Shown in pieces: positions 44,274 to 54,839 of a stretch of DNA of 64,000 nucleotides (positions are counted from its first letter, which is position 1; every line of letters starts with the position of its first letter). The notes beneath the pieces are model-generated. The model had not been told where the DNA came from, ran no database searches, and was given only the letters and a program-made list of their open reading frames with translations. The position numbers and the translations under genes were made by a program. The DNA lies in assembly GCA_951802195.1 (NCBI GenBank), contig OX637621.1, positions 1,364,001-1,428,000 of the forward strand. The letters are read 5' to 3'. This stretch comes from Tausonia pullulans (Eukaryota; Basidiomycota; Tremellomycetes; Cystofilobasidiales; Mrakiaceae).

Positions 44274-44976
44274 CTAATAGACAATCTCAATCCCCAGGTT
44301 CTTCGCGCTCGCAACGATGTTGCTCGCAATCGCGTACAACGGCTTGCCCTGCAAGTGTGCGTCCTGGTGCTTGACCTTGGCGATCTCATAGACGACCTTG
44401 AGCGAGACCTTCCCGACGGGCTTGACGCCCTTCTGCCCCCCATCACCCGGGGTGGACTCGATGCCGGCGGCCTTCATGAGGAACCAAGTCGTCGTGGGGG
44501 ACTTGAGCTTGAAGGAGAAGGTCTTTTCGGGCGTGGTGTGGACGTGGGCGATGAGAGGGGTGCCGACGATGTAGTCTGCTGTCCGAGCGTTGAACTCTAA
44601 GGACGCCAGAGGGGAGCGAGCGAGCAAAGGAGGTGAGGGTTCAGTGAGCGGGGTGAGTTCCCTGTCTGATACGCGCGCGCACTCGACGTCGTCCTCCCTC
44701 CACGAGCGAGCAACGGGCGAGCAACGAACGCACCCTTGCAAAAGTCCATCGACTTGATACCACGCGCTCCGAGGGCAGGTCCGATGGGAGGCGTCGGGGC
44801 AGCCTTGCCGGCTCCGATCGTGAGCCGCTGGAGGAAGCCGAAGACATGTCGGGGGCAGAGAGGGTGAAGGAGCAGGCGTGCGAAGGCGTACATCTGTCAG
44901 TCTGTCTGAAAATGATGATAGCGCGTGGAGAGCGATAACGCACGATGTTGGCAGCGGCGAAGGAACGTCCAGACAT
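44274..44976 (-). CDS. Mitochondrial ribosomal protein uL11m (L11 family)
   Basis: Exon 1 encodes [11 protein letters not shown]. An intron with acceptor CTCCAG leads to [20 protein letters not shown] then [11 protein letters not shown], the L11 N-terminal signature (G-K-A-x-P-x-P-P-[IV]-G-P-A-L-G). The last exon has [60 protein letters not shown] and the end [17 protein letters not shown]. This is the rRNA-binding stalk-base protein; loss of the long acidic tail and the first-exon leader favour the mitochondrial form. Three exons, complete. Confidence 0.9.
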
Positions 44977-45658
44977 CGTTGGAGAAGAGAGAGGGAGGCG
45001 AGAGAAGAGAACTGAATAGCCAAGGTCGCACGAATCGGGCAAGTGCGCGAAGAGACAATGACAACGGCAATCAGCAGCAGTTTATTTACAGCTCGGGCCA
45101 GTCAATGGGCCGTCTATCTCGCGGCCTACAGATCGAATAGTCGCGCTCCAACTACTCACGCGCGGAAGGCCGAAGGTGTCGAGACGCGAGGGAAGTCGAG
45201 GTCCAGGCGAGCGGGATAGGAGAGCGCCGGCGAGTTGGAGTGCTGTTTTGTGGTCTGAGCTCGGTACTGAAGGCGAGGTTCTCGAGATCCACGAGAGGAG
45301 AAGGGACAGGGAAGGAGAAGGCGGGCGAAAGGTTGGGTTGGTGGTCGTTGCCGGGAGAAACACGGACGGGTCGGAGCGAGTTTCGAGGGCCACGCGTGCA
45401 AGTGGCTGTCGTCAAGGTGTCCGTCAGTGAGCAGCTGTCAGCGAGACCAGCTGCCTCGAGAGCTCGCACATCCTGTCTATAAGAAGATCGAGCGTTACGG
45501 CTGTTATCTTTGGTTGCTATGACGTCGAGCGCTTGCACACGTTCAAAGCCTAGCTAGCTGTGCGTTCACCTTCCGCGTCATCGTCCCACCTTCGGACCGA
45601 ACCATTAACATCTTCGCTAGAACTAAGTAACATATACCTACCATAGCCGACACACTCA
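44977..45658. other. Intergenic upstream of uL11m gene and downstream of the peroxiredoxin-like gene
   Basis: About 680 bp. Open frames of up to 128 codons on the minus strand are low-complexity (Pro/Ser/Leu) and overlap each other. No gene is supported. AT-richer DNA near 45590-45650 is a likely polyadenylation region. Confidence 0.4.
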
Positions 45659-46669
45659 TTAGGCCGTAGCTGTCGCGGCCGGGGCAGGAGCAGCAGTTGC
45701 AGCGGCAGTGGGAGTGGGAGCCGGAACCTGCGTTCCAACACCAGCAGCAGCAAGCAGGTCCGTAACCTCGACGTGATCCTCGGTATTCTGCATCGCGTGT
45801 GCAAAGATGCATTGCCCGTCTCGGAAGATAAATTCGCCGCCGTTTTGCTGCGATCGCGAGGGGGTGTTCCTCGGCACATGAGTGATGAGCTCAGATCGAG
45901 GCAATGGGCGGTCAGCTCACCTTGATGTCGCCCGTTTTGCCCGTGTGGCCGAGGTTCGTGAAAGCCTTCTTGAGGCTTCCGAGGACCTGGGTGACATCAC
46001 TGGTCTTGAGGTGGCTCGGCTGCAAGTGAGATCCCAAAGCTCAACGATCAGCGGGTGGAGGTTTGGGAAGAGAGGTGACGACGAAGTCAACTACGAACCT
46101 TGGGGCCCGACGACCGGTCAAGGTTGGCTTTGAGAGAGAGGGCCTGCGAACCGGGAACAGAGCCATCGGCATCGGCCTCGAAAAAGGAATGCATGCGGGG
46201 GAGTACCTTGTAGACCGACGTAGAGGGGTCGCCGTACACAGCGTACGGGCAGGATATGTCGCTGTTGCGTGAGCGTGTTCGCATCAGAACATCTCCCTTG
46301 TCCATCTAGAGCCATGGCAACAACTGACGAGATGTATCCCTTGATCGGCTGCCACGACCCGCAGCCGACAACGACGAGCTTGACGGACGCAGCCGAAAGG
46401 GCGGCGGCCTTGTCCGGCTCGGAGAGGGCCTCGATGTAAAGCTTGCATTTGCCGCACCCTTCCAAGGACGCACAGCAAGGAGCCGTCAGCGGTCTCTTAA
46501 GCGTATTTGAGCAAGTGCGAGGCTTACAGAAGTGGCGGATGAAGACGATGATGGTCGTCCCCGTCGAGCCGATGAGCGAGCCAAAGGCGACCTTGTTGCC
46601 GTCCTTGTCGAGAACGTCGAGCTTGGAGATCTCGGCGATTTTGTCGGCGGGGGGGAGGGGGTCGGACAT
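45659..46669 (-). CDS. Peroxiredoxin-like (PRXL2/AhpC-TSA) thioredoxin-fold protein
   Basis: N-terminus MSDPLPPADKIAEISKLDVL then DKDGNKVAFGSLIGSTGTTI and IVFIRHFW. Splicing creates RHFWCGKCKLYIEALSE, with a CxxC where the PRXL2/AAED1 group carries its redox motif. Next come SVKLVVVGCGSWQPIKGYI, CPYAVYGDPSTSVYKVL, LKTSDVTQVLGSLKKAF and QNGGEFIFRDGQCIFAHAMQ (the conserved GG-x-F-x-F segment), then EDHVEVTDLLAAAGV and an Ala/Pro/Thr tail. About five exons. No signal peptide, so probably cytosolic. An antioxidant or thiol-redox role is inferred from the fold. Confidence 0.75.
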
Positions 46670-46881
46670 AGTGTCGGGTTGGAGCTGACGAGGTGGCTGG
46701 TGGTGGTTGTGGATCAATAGGCCAGAGGCGACGTCGCGCTACGCTAGTCGTCAGGGAGGCAAGAGGGTTGACAGGCCCGGGCGCTGAAGCAAGGCGAGTG
46801 AGACCTGACGACAGCGAGGAGCCCTCAACTCTCAACCACCACCACCGTAACAGCTCACAGAAGGCTGTCGTCATCTCGGCC
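46670..46881. promoter_or_regulatory. Short bidirectional promoter, peroxiredoxin-like and RS-rich genes
   Basis: 212 bp between divergent start codons. The region contains CCACCACCACC near 46838-46848 and no clear TATA box. Confidence 0.5.
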
Positions 46882-48567
46882 ATGCCTCCATCTTCCTCCT
46901 CGAAGCCCACCACCAAAGCCTCCTCCGCCTCTCTCATCTCCACACTCCAACGTGCCCAGTTTGGTATTGCGACCCTCTCCGGCTCTTCCGACAAGGAGAT
47001 CGCCGACTTGCTCGCAGCCGAGGCGAAGAAGAAGGAGAAGATCTGGCAGGAGTATGGGTTGGGGGCCGCTTATGGGGCTGGGTCGACAAGTACCAGTACG
47101 AGGTCTTCGTGCGTCGCGTTCTCTCTTGTCTTCTCTCGTCGTGTCTGTCCAGCGGGCGCGCTGACTTGTTCTTACTACCTCATACAAGACCCGGCGATTC
47201 CGCAGGCCGCAATTTAGCAACGAACAAGAAGTTTCTCTCCTCGATGATCCGCTCCGTGGACGACCACAACCAGACGTTGCTCCGCCAGCAAGCGGCCGCT
47301 GCTCGGGGGTCATTGAAGGCTGGGCGGGTAGCTGGACAGCGCGGGTACGACGTCGACGACCCACCGCGACGGCACTACGAGGAGTCGTCGTCGTCGGCAA
47401 GGAGGGGCGGCGGAGGGTCGAAGTCGGGGATGCGCGCATGGGACGACGAGGACAGAAATGAGAAACGAAGGGACCCCAGTGGTGGGGAGGAGAGGGACAG
47501 GGACAGAAATCGCAGCTCAAGGGGGGATCGAGATCGGTCTCCGAGCCGGGAGCGGAGCAGCCGACGGCGCAGAGACGACGATGATGAAGGCGACCACCGA
47601 GAACATCATCGATCCTCTAGGCGGAGGAGGGATCGCTCTCATTCACGAACCCTTCGGTCTGACACAGACTCGGAGGCCGAAGAAGAGCGTCGCCGTCGGC
47701 GAAGGCGCGAGAAACGACGCGTGGAGGATAAGAGGAGCGACGACGATGATAGGGAGGAGCGCCATCAACGACGACGACGACGGGACGACGACGACTGGGA
47801 CTCGAAGACCGCGGCCTCGTCGACATCTCGCCAGCGGCCGGCCTCGCCCGAGGGCGCCGGTCGTTCCGAGGCGACAGTCGTCCCCTCTTCCTCTCGTGCT
47901 AACGACCACAGTAACATTGACGCCGACGATCAGGAGCCCGACGTCGGGCCTCCTCTCCCGCCCGTGCCCTCTCGTATGGACAAGTACTTTGCAGACGACT
48001 ACGACCCTCGGCTCGACGTCGCCCCACCTCCTAAGACGGGCCTCGTTGGGGACGGGTGGGAGCGGATGCTCGAGGCTATGCGGGAGAAGGAGGAGGAGAA
48101 GCGGCGGGCCAAGAAGGTGTGTTTTTGCTCTCATTTTTGTTTGTCAGCTGAAGGTTGACGTTCCGCTTGCCACCCAGCGCGAGAAGAAGGCCGCGGAAAA
48201 GGCTGAGCGCAAGGCAATCCGGAAGAAGCAGAAGATGGCGCTCGGCTTCCTCTCGTCCTCAGACTCGGACTCGTCCGACACGGCAGCGCGCAAACGCAAG
48301 AAGAAGGAAGAGAAGGAGGCCAAGAAGAAGGAGTCCAAGAAACCAGAGTGGCTCTCCCAGATGGAGCAGAGGGAGCGCGACATCATGTCAATGCAGTACT
48401 CCAAGCGCGGGGAGACCAAGGCTTGGGATGTAGGCAAGCTCGGGGTTGAGGGTGACGACCGCCCGTCGGAGAGGAACGGCAAGAGGAGAGAGGTGGACAG
48501 CGAGGAGGAGGACTGGGAAAAGAAGCAGTTCTGGGAATCGGAGCTCCTTAAGGGCTTCGAGGACTAA
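46882..48567 (+). CDS. RS-rich nuclear protein, probably pre-mRNA-processing associated
   Basis: The N-terminal exon (SLISTLQRAQFGIATLSGSS and AEAKKKEKIWQEYGLGAAYG) is followed after one intron by TNKKFLSSMIRSVDDHNQTL. A very long Arg/Ser/Asp/Glu-rich section comes next (RDRDRNRSSRGDRDRSPSRE, SSRRRRDDDDEGDHREHHRS), typical of RS domains. Then PPLPPVPSRMDKYFADDYDP leads to RLDVAPPPKTG and GWERMLEAMREKEEEKRRAK. The third exon has a Lys/Glu coiled coil, SSSDSDSSDTAARKRKKKEE, MEQRERDIMSMQYSKRG and the end WESELLKGFED. The MDKYFxxDYDPRLDV motif looks conserved rather than low-complexity, but I cannot name the family. A splicing-related role is inferred from composition. Confidence 0.7.
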
Positions 48568-48646
48568 TGTGTTGTTCTCTCGCTCACTCTCTCTCTCGTG
48601 AAAGGACAGAAAAGTGATTCCAAAAGGGAGCGTGGCGTGCTCCCCT

Positions 48647-49960
48647 TCAAGCCAATGCATACCGCCTCGGGTGTAGCCAGCCCTCCGGCTTACCCTCAAG
48701 CACCAGCGCCGCCTTCTCCCTCATGAGCTCGTCCCAGAGCACACAGTCGGCCTCCCGAACGGGTCCGATCGCGCCAACGTAGCCCTGGAGGACCATCTCG
48801 TCTGGAAGCCCCTCAAGCCGCTTGATCTCGCGGCGGATGAAGCCGACGAGTTCGTTGACCTGCTCGACCATCTGAAGCGGCTCCCAACCATCAGGGATGT
48901 CGTTGAGCGACGCGGGCGAATCCGTGTCCGTGGGAAGCGGACCGATCCGACCCTCGCCCTCGAGCGAGGGGATGAGGTCCTCGGCAGTAAGCTTGCGACC
49001 CGTCCCGTCCTCCTCCCCAACGCGGAAGGAGCCGACGACCCGTTTCGAGACCTTGCCCTGGGGAACCGCAAAGCCCGAAAGCCCATCCTCGATGCCTCGA
49101 GCACCAAAAATGTTGCGCCAGACGTGCGTGCCGAGCTCGACATCCGGTCCGGCGAGGGCCCGCTCGAACGAGACGAACGTCCCTTGGAACTGGTTCTGGA
49201 GGTCGGCGACCCAGCCCTTGACCATCCGGTTCGGGATTTTAGCTCCCACCGTCCGCTGAAGGCGGGTCTCCATGAGAGGGAAGAAGTGGCCGAGGGCCTC
49301 GGACATGTACTTTTTGGAGATCTCCTGCGTCGGGAGCGCGCGCAGCCGGGGGAGGTAGATCCTGCGAGGGGGCGCGACATCAGCAGGGAGAGAAAGCCAC
49401 CGAAGAATGAGGGAACCCACATCATCATCAGGAGATGGATCTGGTAGTATGCTTGGACGGTGTTGGGGAGCTTGCACTCTGGATCGATCGATCGAGGCGA
49501 GACGAGACGAGACGAGACGCGTCAACCGCAAGCGCGCAAGAGCAGGACCGACAGCACGCTGGAACGGACCCTTGTAGAAAAACTCCTGGTTCCGGACGAG
49601 CCCATCGCTCGCCTGGCCGACGATGAACCGCGTGTTGTGGATGACATCGTCCCTGAGCCGATCCCGGAGCCACCAAAGGAACCGATCCCCGAGACCCATG
49701 TTCGTTGGCCGAGCGCGAACGTAGGCGTTCGGATCCCTGCCCTCGGGGACGCCAGGCACCTGGACCGGGTTCGGGACGGCATAGAGCGAGGGTTCGTACA
49801 GAAAGGCGGAGCGGGCGGGCGCCGGCGGGGAGTAGGATCGAAGAAAGGAGACGCCGGCGGTAACAGTCGAGGTGGAGGAGGGAGAAGAACGAGCAGCGGA
49901 AAGGAAGGAAGAGGATCGGAGGGCGGCTCCACTGCCCGAGCGGAGGAGGGAGGCGGACAT
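48647..49960 (-). CDS. CBP3: CBP3, ubiquinol-cytochrome c reductase (complex III) assembly chaperone
   Basis: Cbp3 with Cbp6 binds the mitoribosome exit and newly made cytochrome b. The presequence-like N-terminus (SASLLRSGSGAALRSSSFLS) is followed by PTNMGLGDRFLWWLRDRLRD and FIVGQASDGLVRNQEFFYK. Correct splicing gives KECKLPNTVQAYYQIHLLMM and then MIYLPRLRALPTQEISKKYM, matching the family's LPDTFQ-x-W-x-Q ... WML-x-x-R-x-RALP pattern. Next are FFPLMETRLQRTVGAKIPNR, GWVADLQNQFQGTFVSFERA and THVWRNIFGARG, then a C-terminal extension. The 437-codon open frame hides two in-frame-open introns (about 49577 to 49482, and about 49435 to 49362). Reading it unspliced would replace the core motif with junk. 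Three exons; intron 1 contains a GAGAC repeat. Confidence 0.85.
   Translation of the reverse strand: MSASLLRSGSGAALRSSSFLSAARSSPSSTSTVTAGVSFLRSYSPPAPARSAFLYEPSLYAVPNPVQVPGVPEGRDPNAYVRARPTNMGLGDRFLWWLRDRLRDDVIHNTRFIVGQASDGLVRNQEFFYKGPFQRAVGPALARLRLTRLVSSRLASIDRSRVQAPQHRPSILPDPSPDDDVGSLILRWLSLPADVAPPRRIYLPRLRALPTQEISKKYMSEALGHFFPLMETRLQRTVGAKIPNRMVKGWVADLQNQFQGTFVSFERALAGPDVELGTHVWRNIFGARGIEDGLSGFAVPQGKVSKRVVGSFRVGEEDGTGRKLTAEDLIPSLEGEGRIGPLPTDTDSPASLNDIPDGWEPLQMVEQVNELVGFIRREIKRLEGLPDEMVLQGYVGAIGPVREADCVLWDELMREKAALVLEGKPEGWLHPRRYALA
49496..49520. repeat. Short (CGAGA)n tandem repeat in CBP3 intron 1
   Basis: About four to five copies of a CGAGA unit just after a GATCGATCGATCG stretch, inside the first intron of CBP3. 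A simple microsatellite. Confidence 0.7.
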
Positions 49961-50544
49961 GGCGAGCTTCTCTCTACTGGAGGAGTAAACGAGCCAAGGG
50001 ACTTGTGAGTCTGGTTGGCGGCGGATGGTGGTTGAGCCGGGCCACCGAAATCAGCGACTGGAGAGAGGGGCGCATGCATCCAGGCGGTCGCGCACGGGTC
50101 GAGGAGAGGCAGACGACTGAGCGACGACGATGCCTCCATCTCTTGCAGCTGAGCGAAAAAGGGACCTCCTCCTTTGAGATGGATCTGAGATCCACAAGGA
50201 TCCTGGGTGATCAAGGCCAGCGACGGTCCATCGCTCACACGGCGCGCGCCAGTGTGGGTGCGGCGGAGGGTGGCAAGCCCCCGTTCGAAGCGCATCTCTC
50301 TATGCTTCTGCCCAGCGAATCTGTTCTTGCATGCACACTCTCTCTTGCCCTCTCGCGATTGATTGTCCGAGAGTGTCTCCGGGTCTCGCGAGCCGATGAT
50401 GACCTGAGCCGCCGTGATCCGCGCCAATTGAGTCGACCGCGCGGGCGGCGCGGCGGTGAGGGCGTCCTCGTCGTCTTCCTCTCCCCGACGCCGACCTTCT
50501 TACACCGTAGTTTCCCCTCCCCCTCCTTCTCCCCTCCCTTCGCC
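49961..50544. promoter_or_regulatory. Divergent promoter region, CBP3 and ATP20
   Basis: About 585 bp between two head-to-head genes for respiratory-chain biogenesis. The ATP20 side is strongly CT-rich (50490-50540), the usual pre-start tract. Open frames crossing the region are chance. Confidence 0.45.
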
Positions 50545-51774
50545 ATGTCCGCCCCCATCTTCCGCGCCACGCCGGCCCTTCGCCAGGCCCTCCGCACCCG
50601 CGGGTACGCCTCGGCCACCGCGACCGCCGAGAAGACCGCCGCCGCCGCGAAGTCGACCGCCGAGAACGCAAAGTCGACGGTCGAGACCAAGGCCAAGGAG
50701 CTCGCCGCTGCCGGCGAGTCCGCTGCTGCTCGCGCCCAGAAGGCCGCTGGCCCTGCTGCCGACAAGGTTGTCGCTCGCTTCAACGGTCAGTCCTGGCAAC
50801 GGCGACGGGGCGAGGGCGAGTTCTGGGCGGAGAGGAGAGCGCTGCCGAAACGGGCGGGCGTTCGCCGTCTTCGCCCGTCGCGCGACGAACGCCGACAACG
50901 ACGGGCAAGGCCCTCAACTCACTCTTCTGCTCGTCTTCTCCCCAGCCATCACCAAGTCGGTCACCTACAACGCCAAGGTTGTTGGTGCCCTCGCCAAGCA
51001 GGTCTACATTGCCGAGAAGCTCGCCCCGCCGACGTCGATCGCCGAGGTCTCGGCCGCGTTCGTCCAGGTCTCCCAGCGGGCGTTCAACTTCAAGTTCTGG
51101 CACTCGGCCTGGACCTCGGGCCAGTGGAAGACTCTTCTCGCCTACGTGAGTGTGATCAAGCATGCGAGAGCGAGAGGGAGGCGCGTAGGCGGCCTGGGGC
51201 GGGCAATCCGGCCGCGTTCTGTCTAGGCAACACGATGCTCGCTACCCTGCGCTGCCGCGCGCTGTCCGACAGCTTGGAGAGGAAGAGGGGAGGGGCTTCT
51301 CAGACGCGCTTCTTGATAGGCTCGGAGAATGTGGAATGAGGCGGGAGGCAGGTAGCACGCGTTTCTTGGGTCGGGAGAGTGCTCGCTCATACCTGCGAAC
51401 ACACGCGCCTGGGAGGGAAGAGCTCGCTTGCTGTGTGCTCGTCCCCCACTCTTCGTCCCCCTTCCCCGTGCGACGGGTGCGCTGCTGTTATCTTCAGCCC
51501 AACTGATAGCCGCCTTGGGATTTTTTGAGGATGCGGAGTTCTCATTCGGGAGTTCGCTCCACCCCTACTCGCGTTCTCATTCTCTCTCTCGCTCCATCGC
51601 TCCCCCTTCGTCTTTGAACCCCTCCCCCCTAATCTTCTTCATGCTCCGTTTGCCACCCCACAGGCCATCCAGCTCTACGGCATCTTCAAGATCGGCGAGA
51701 TCATCGGCAAGCGGAAGCTCGTCGGTTACCACGTCGTCGACAAGGAGGCCGACGAGGAGGCTGCCCACCACTAG
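50545..51774 (+). CDS. ATP20: ATP synthase subunit g, mitochondrial F1Fo
   Basis: Subunit g sits in the inner-membrane Fo sector and supports ATP synthase dimerisation and crista shape. Three exons (50545-50785, 50946-51145, 51664-51774) join in phase to 183 residues. The N-terminus SAPIFRATPALRQALRTRGY is a good mitochondrial presequence, followed by an Ala/Lys-rich helical linker. The core reads ITKSVTYNAKVVGALAKQVY, IAEKLAPPTSIAEVSAAF, FNFKFWHSAWTSGQWKTLLA and the TM segment AIQLYGIFKIGEIIGKRKLV with the G-x3-G dimerisation motif. The second intron (51146-51663, 518 nt) is several times longer than its neighbours and has no recognisable snoRNA box. Confidence 0.92.
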
Positions 51775-52126
51775 ATGGAGAAAGAGGCGAGACGAGACGA
51801 GCACGACTTGAGTTGGGGTGTAGAGAAGGGGTCTTCTCTTTTTAAAAACAAAAAAAGGATGGCTGTTCAATTATTTTGTTCCCTCTGTTTTCCACTCGGG
51901 TCTGGAAGACGAAAGAAGCAGGGGGGAGAGAGAGAGAGAGAGATGGCGGTGGGCGACCACTGGCGCCTTCTGGGCTCGTCCGCCGTGCCTGACGCACAGG
52001 TGGGCGTGGCTCTCATCTCTCGACGACGAGAAACATCGCAACAGAGCATAACCACGAGCGAAAAGTCGTATAGCCTCACAAGTCAATCACTAGCCCCCAA
52101 CCAAGGACGACTCTCACCGCCCCAAC
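51775..52126. other. Convergent 3' region between ATP20 and VTA1
   Basis: About 350 bp. An AT-rich patch at 51835-51885 (tttttaaaaacaaaaaaagg) is a likely ATP20 polyadenylation zone; a (GA)n patch follows near 51930. No gene seen. Confidence 0.5.
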
Positions 52127-53660
52127 TCAGCCCAACAGCCTCAACGCCTCCCTCAACTCCCTCCTTGCTGTTTCAAAGTCCTCGTAGTCGAGCGCCGAGA
52201 CGGCCCACTTTGCATGCTTCTGGATCTGCTGGATCGCCTTGAGGTCGAACGTCTCGTCCTCATCATAGTGCCGCGTCGGCTCGGGGACCGGAGGGGCAGG
52301 AGCGGGGACTCGGACAGGAGGGGCGGGTGCCGGAGCAGGAGCGGCAGGAGGAGCAGGAGGAGAAGCAAGAGGGAACGAAGGTGGTTGAGGCGGTGGCTCG
52401 AGGTCCGAAGGCGGGAGAGGCGCGAGGTTGATGTGCATCGGTCGATCGGGGGAGGAGACGGAGGGCAAGGGCTGGATCGGCAATGGAGGGGAGGGGAGGG
52501 GAGGGGCGGAGGGCTCGGCCTCATCGTCTTCGTCGTTGACGCCAGTCTTGTTGGGTGTGGCGGGGAAGGAGGGGAGCGAGGCATCGATGCCGTCGGCTGC
52601 GGCGGGGGGTGGAGTGGTCGCTTGCTTCTCGTCGTCACTCTCCTCCGCCCGCTTTGAGAATTTGCTCGGTGTTGAAGGGAAGAGCGCCCTCTCTACATCT
52701 CGCTCCTCATCAACTGACGTCTGTCCGAGCTGGTGCTCCTCCCTGTCGGCGTCGGCGGCAGAAGCCGCAGGCGCAGGCGACGAGACCGTCGACCCAGGGG
52801 TTGGCGCCACGCCTGCCTTGAAGGCCTTGGAGAGAGAGGCGGCCTTGAAGCGGGCATACTTGTGCTTGGCCTCGAACTGGAATGGACGTGAGAGAGGGGG
52901 AGATGATGATGATAGCGCGGGGTCAGGGTTCACATGCGTTGGGAATCGCCACGTCTAACGAGGCAACGACCTCGCTCTCTCTCTCTCTCTCTCACCTCAG
53001 AATCGAGCATGCCGCCCTCGGTGAAGGACTTGATGACTTCAATAAAAGTAGCCGCAGCGAGGAACGTCTGAACCGTCGCCCTAGGGGAATCGAGAGTCGC
53101 GTCAGCGCCAGCGCGTCCAGTCAAGCGAGCGATGCTGGACGCACTTGGTCGCCCTTCCCGCGCGATCCTCATCGTCGGCCCGGTTAAACACCTGAAGGGC
53201 AAAGTTCTCAACGTAGGCCTGACCGGCGACCTTGTTAGTGACGGCGTCGTTGTCGGCGAGCAGGGCCCTCATCTGTCGTTGAGTCCCCGTTATGGATGTC
53301 AGCGGCAACCAACCATCAGGCGGCAGGCTTGCTATCCAAGACGAACTGACCTGCTCCAGTGCATCCAGCAGCTGCATGAGGACCCCCGTACCCTCCTTGG
53401 AGCGATTCTCATTGGCAACGCCGAGCTCGACGGCCCAGAAGCAGCCTGGGACGATGAGACCGTGCGGGCGGAGACGCGATCAGCAAGACGCCAGCGGATC
53501 CACCAACACAAGTCAGACTGCAAAGACAACGGGGCACAGGATACATACACCAATAGGCCATGACGGGGTCGTGCGACTTGAGCTCCCTCGCCTTGCGGAC
53601 AAAGAGACTCACGGCCTTGATGTCGTCCGAGACGGCCGAGGGGAGGGTGATGGCGTCCAT
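52127..53660 (-). CDS. VTA1: VTA1 (LIP5), activator of Vps4 in ESCRT / multivesicular body sorting
   Basis: Vta1 binds the AAA-ATPase Vps4 and ESCRT-III MIM proteins at endosomes. The N-terminal tandem MIT domain appears over several exons: MDAITLPSAVSDDIKAVSLF, RKARELKSHDPVMAYW, GTGVLMQLLDALEQ, ALLADNDAVTNKVAGQAYVE, ATVQTFLAAATFIEVIKSF and EAKHKYARFKAASLSKAFKA. A long Pro/Ala/Ser-rich linker follows, then the C-terminal Vta1/SBP1/LIP5 dimerisation block AIQQIQKHAKWAVSALDYED, FETARRELREALRLLG, which ends the protein exactly as in the family. About six exons; start at 53660. Complete. Confidence 0.92.
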
Positions 53661-53897
53661 GGGTGGGTGGACGCGAGAGGATGTGTGCGGTTGGCTGGGA
53701 GACAGGTAGGGCGGCCTAGTCGAAGGCGAGCCGGATTAGAGATGAGCTGATGATAGTTGACAGGGCGAGGAAGACGAAAGAGGAGTGATTGATGATGAGC
53801 AGCCAAGCCCTGGGCGGGGGTGAGTGCGCCCTCGCTCTCTCTCCCCGTCGGCAAGACGCGAGGAGACTACCCAGCCAGCCACCCTTCGACCACCACC
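53661..53897. promoter_or_regulatory. Short bidirectional promoter, VTA1 and CBP6
   Basis: 237 bp between head-to-head start codons. An in-frame ATG at 53820 would extend CBP6 by 26 residues into this space and is judged unlikely. A TTGATGATGAGC stretch at 53789-53800 and a pyrimidine-rich tract before 53898 are the only notable features. Confidence 0.45.
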
Positions 53898-54483
53898 ATG
53901 CCCCCCTCTACGCTCCAAACCCAGATCATTGCCTCTGCCAAGCGGTTTCCCAAGGATGTCCTCCGCCCGGAGATCGATTTCGGCGCCGTCGTCCTCGAGC
54001 TCGCCAACGAGCGGTTCGCCGCGCTCGAGTCCCAGGGCCGATCCCACCAGCTCAACCGATCCGACGAGAGGCTCCTCATGAACGTTCAAATCGGGCTGCG
54101 ATCGCTTATTGATAACGACTGGCGGAAGAAGGTGGGGAGACATGCTTCTCTCTGGGTGGCAGCCCGATCATATGCAGGCACTGACGGCCTGTGACCTGCT
54201 CGACCTCCACTCTTCCTACACCTCTTTCGAACAGTACCCTCTAACGGAAAAGACTCTCAAGCCCGCCTCTGACCCATTGTACTACTACCGCATCGCCGAC
54301 GCTGTCGACCGAGCGACCTCGGAGAAGGGCCCCAAGGCCAAGAGCTGGTGGCGGACGTTCTTCGCACTCGAGGCGGAGGGCTTCAAAGAGAAGGTGCGGT
54401 CGGGTGTGCTGGATGAGCGGATAGGTCTGCCGCCGAGGGCCGTGAAGACGGAGGGGAAGGCGGAGACGGCTGAGACGAATTGA
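53898..54483 (+). CDS. CBP6: CBP6-like complex III assembly factor (partner of Cbp3)
   Basis: Two exons (53898-54131, 54235-54483) give 160 residues. Text: TLQTQIIASAKRFPKDVLRP, EIDFGAVVLELANERFAALE, LLMNVQIGLRSLIDNDWRKK, then across the intron YPLTEKTLKPASDPLYYYRI and SWWRTFF. The [KR]-x-[WF]P-x-D-x-LRP start, the central heptad-like ANE/ALxSL helix, and the [KR]YPL-x-x-x-x-LKP-x-S-x-P-x-YY block are those of fungal Cbp6, a small mitochondrial protein that stabilises Cbp3 and binds newly made cytochrome b. The match is by motif order, not by search, so a related LYR-like assembly factor is possible. Spacing and length fit Cbp6 well. Confidence 0.7.
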
Positions 54484-54839
54484 GATGGGACTTTTACGTC
54501 CTTGCCTCAGGGCGTCGTGGTGTGAACAGTCGAGAGGGCAGGCAGAACGCGCCGACACGCGGACACGCGAGACAGCAAGTGGGCGAGAACGACAGCTATT
54601 GGTCTTCCGCCACCTGCCTTCGGACGCATCGACAGCATAAAACGGGATTCTTCTGATTAGGGGGTGTTGTTTGGTGTTGAAGTGGTTCAATCGTCTCTCT
54701 CCCTATCCCTCGTCCTCGCCTTCTCTCGCCCCTCACTCCAATCCATCCCTCCCTGCCTTCGTCAAGTCGGCAAGAACCGCCCAGCAGCCTCGTACACCTC
54801 CTCCGGTGTCCTCTGCTCACATACACAAAGGGTCGTCAG
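54484..54839. other. Convergent 3' region between CBP6 and the M50B-like gene
   Basis: About 355 bp between converging genes. The sequence is mixed, with a pyrimidine-rich right half. No supported gene. Confidence 0.45.

Noticed and set aside
48647-49960. CBP3 as a single uninterrupted 437-codon exon
   Set aside because: The open frame runs through two introns. Unspliced, it lacks the LPNTVQAYYQ...MIYLPRLRALP core that the spliced form restores.
51146-51663. Possible snoRNA in the long ATP20 intron
   Set aside because: No convincing C (RUGAUGA) and D (CUGA) box pair with terminal stem could be found by eye.
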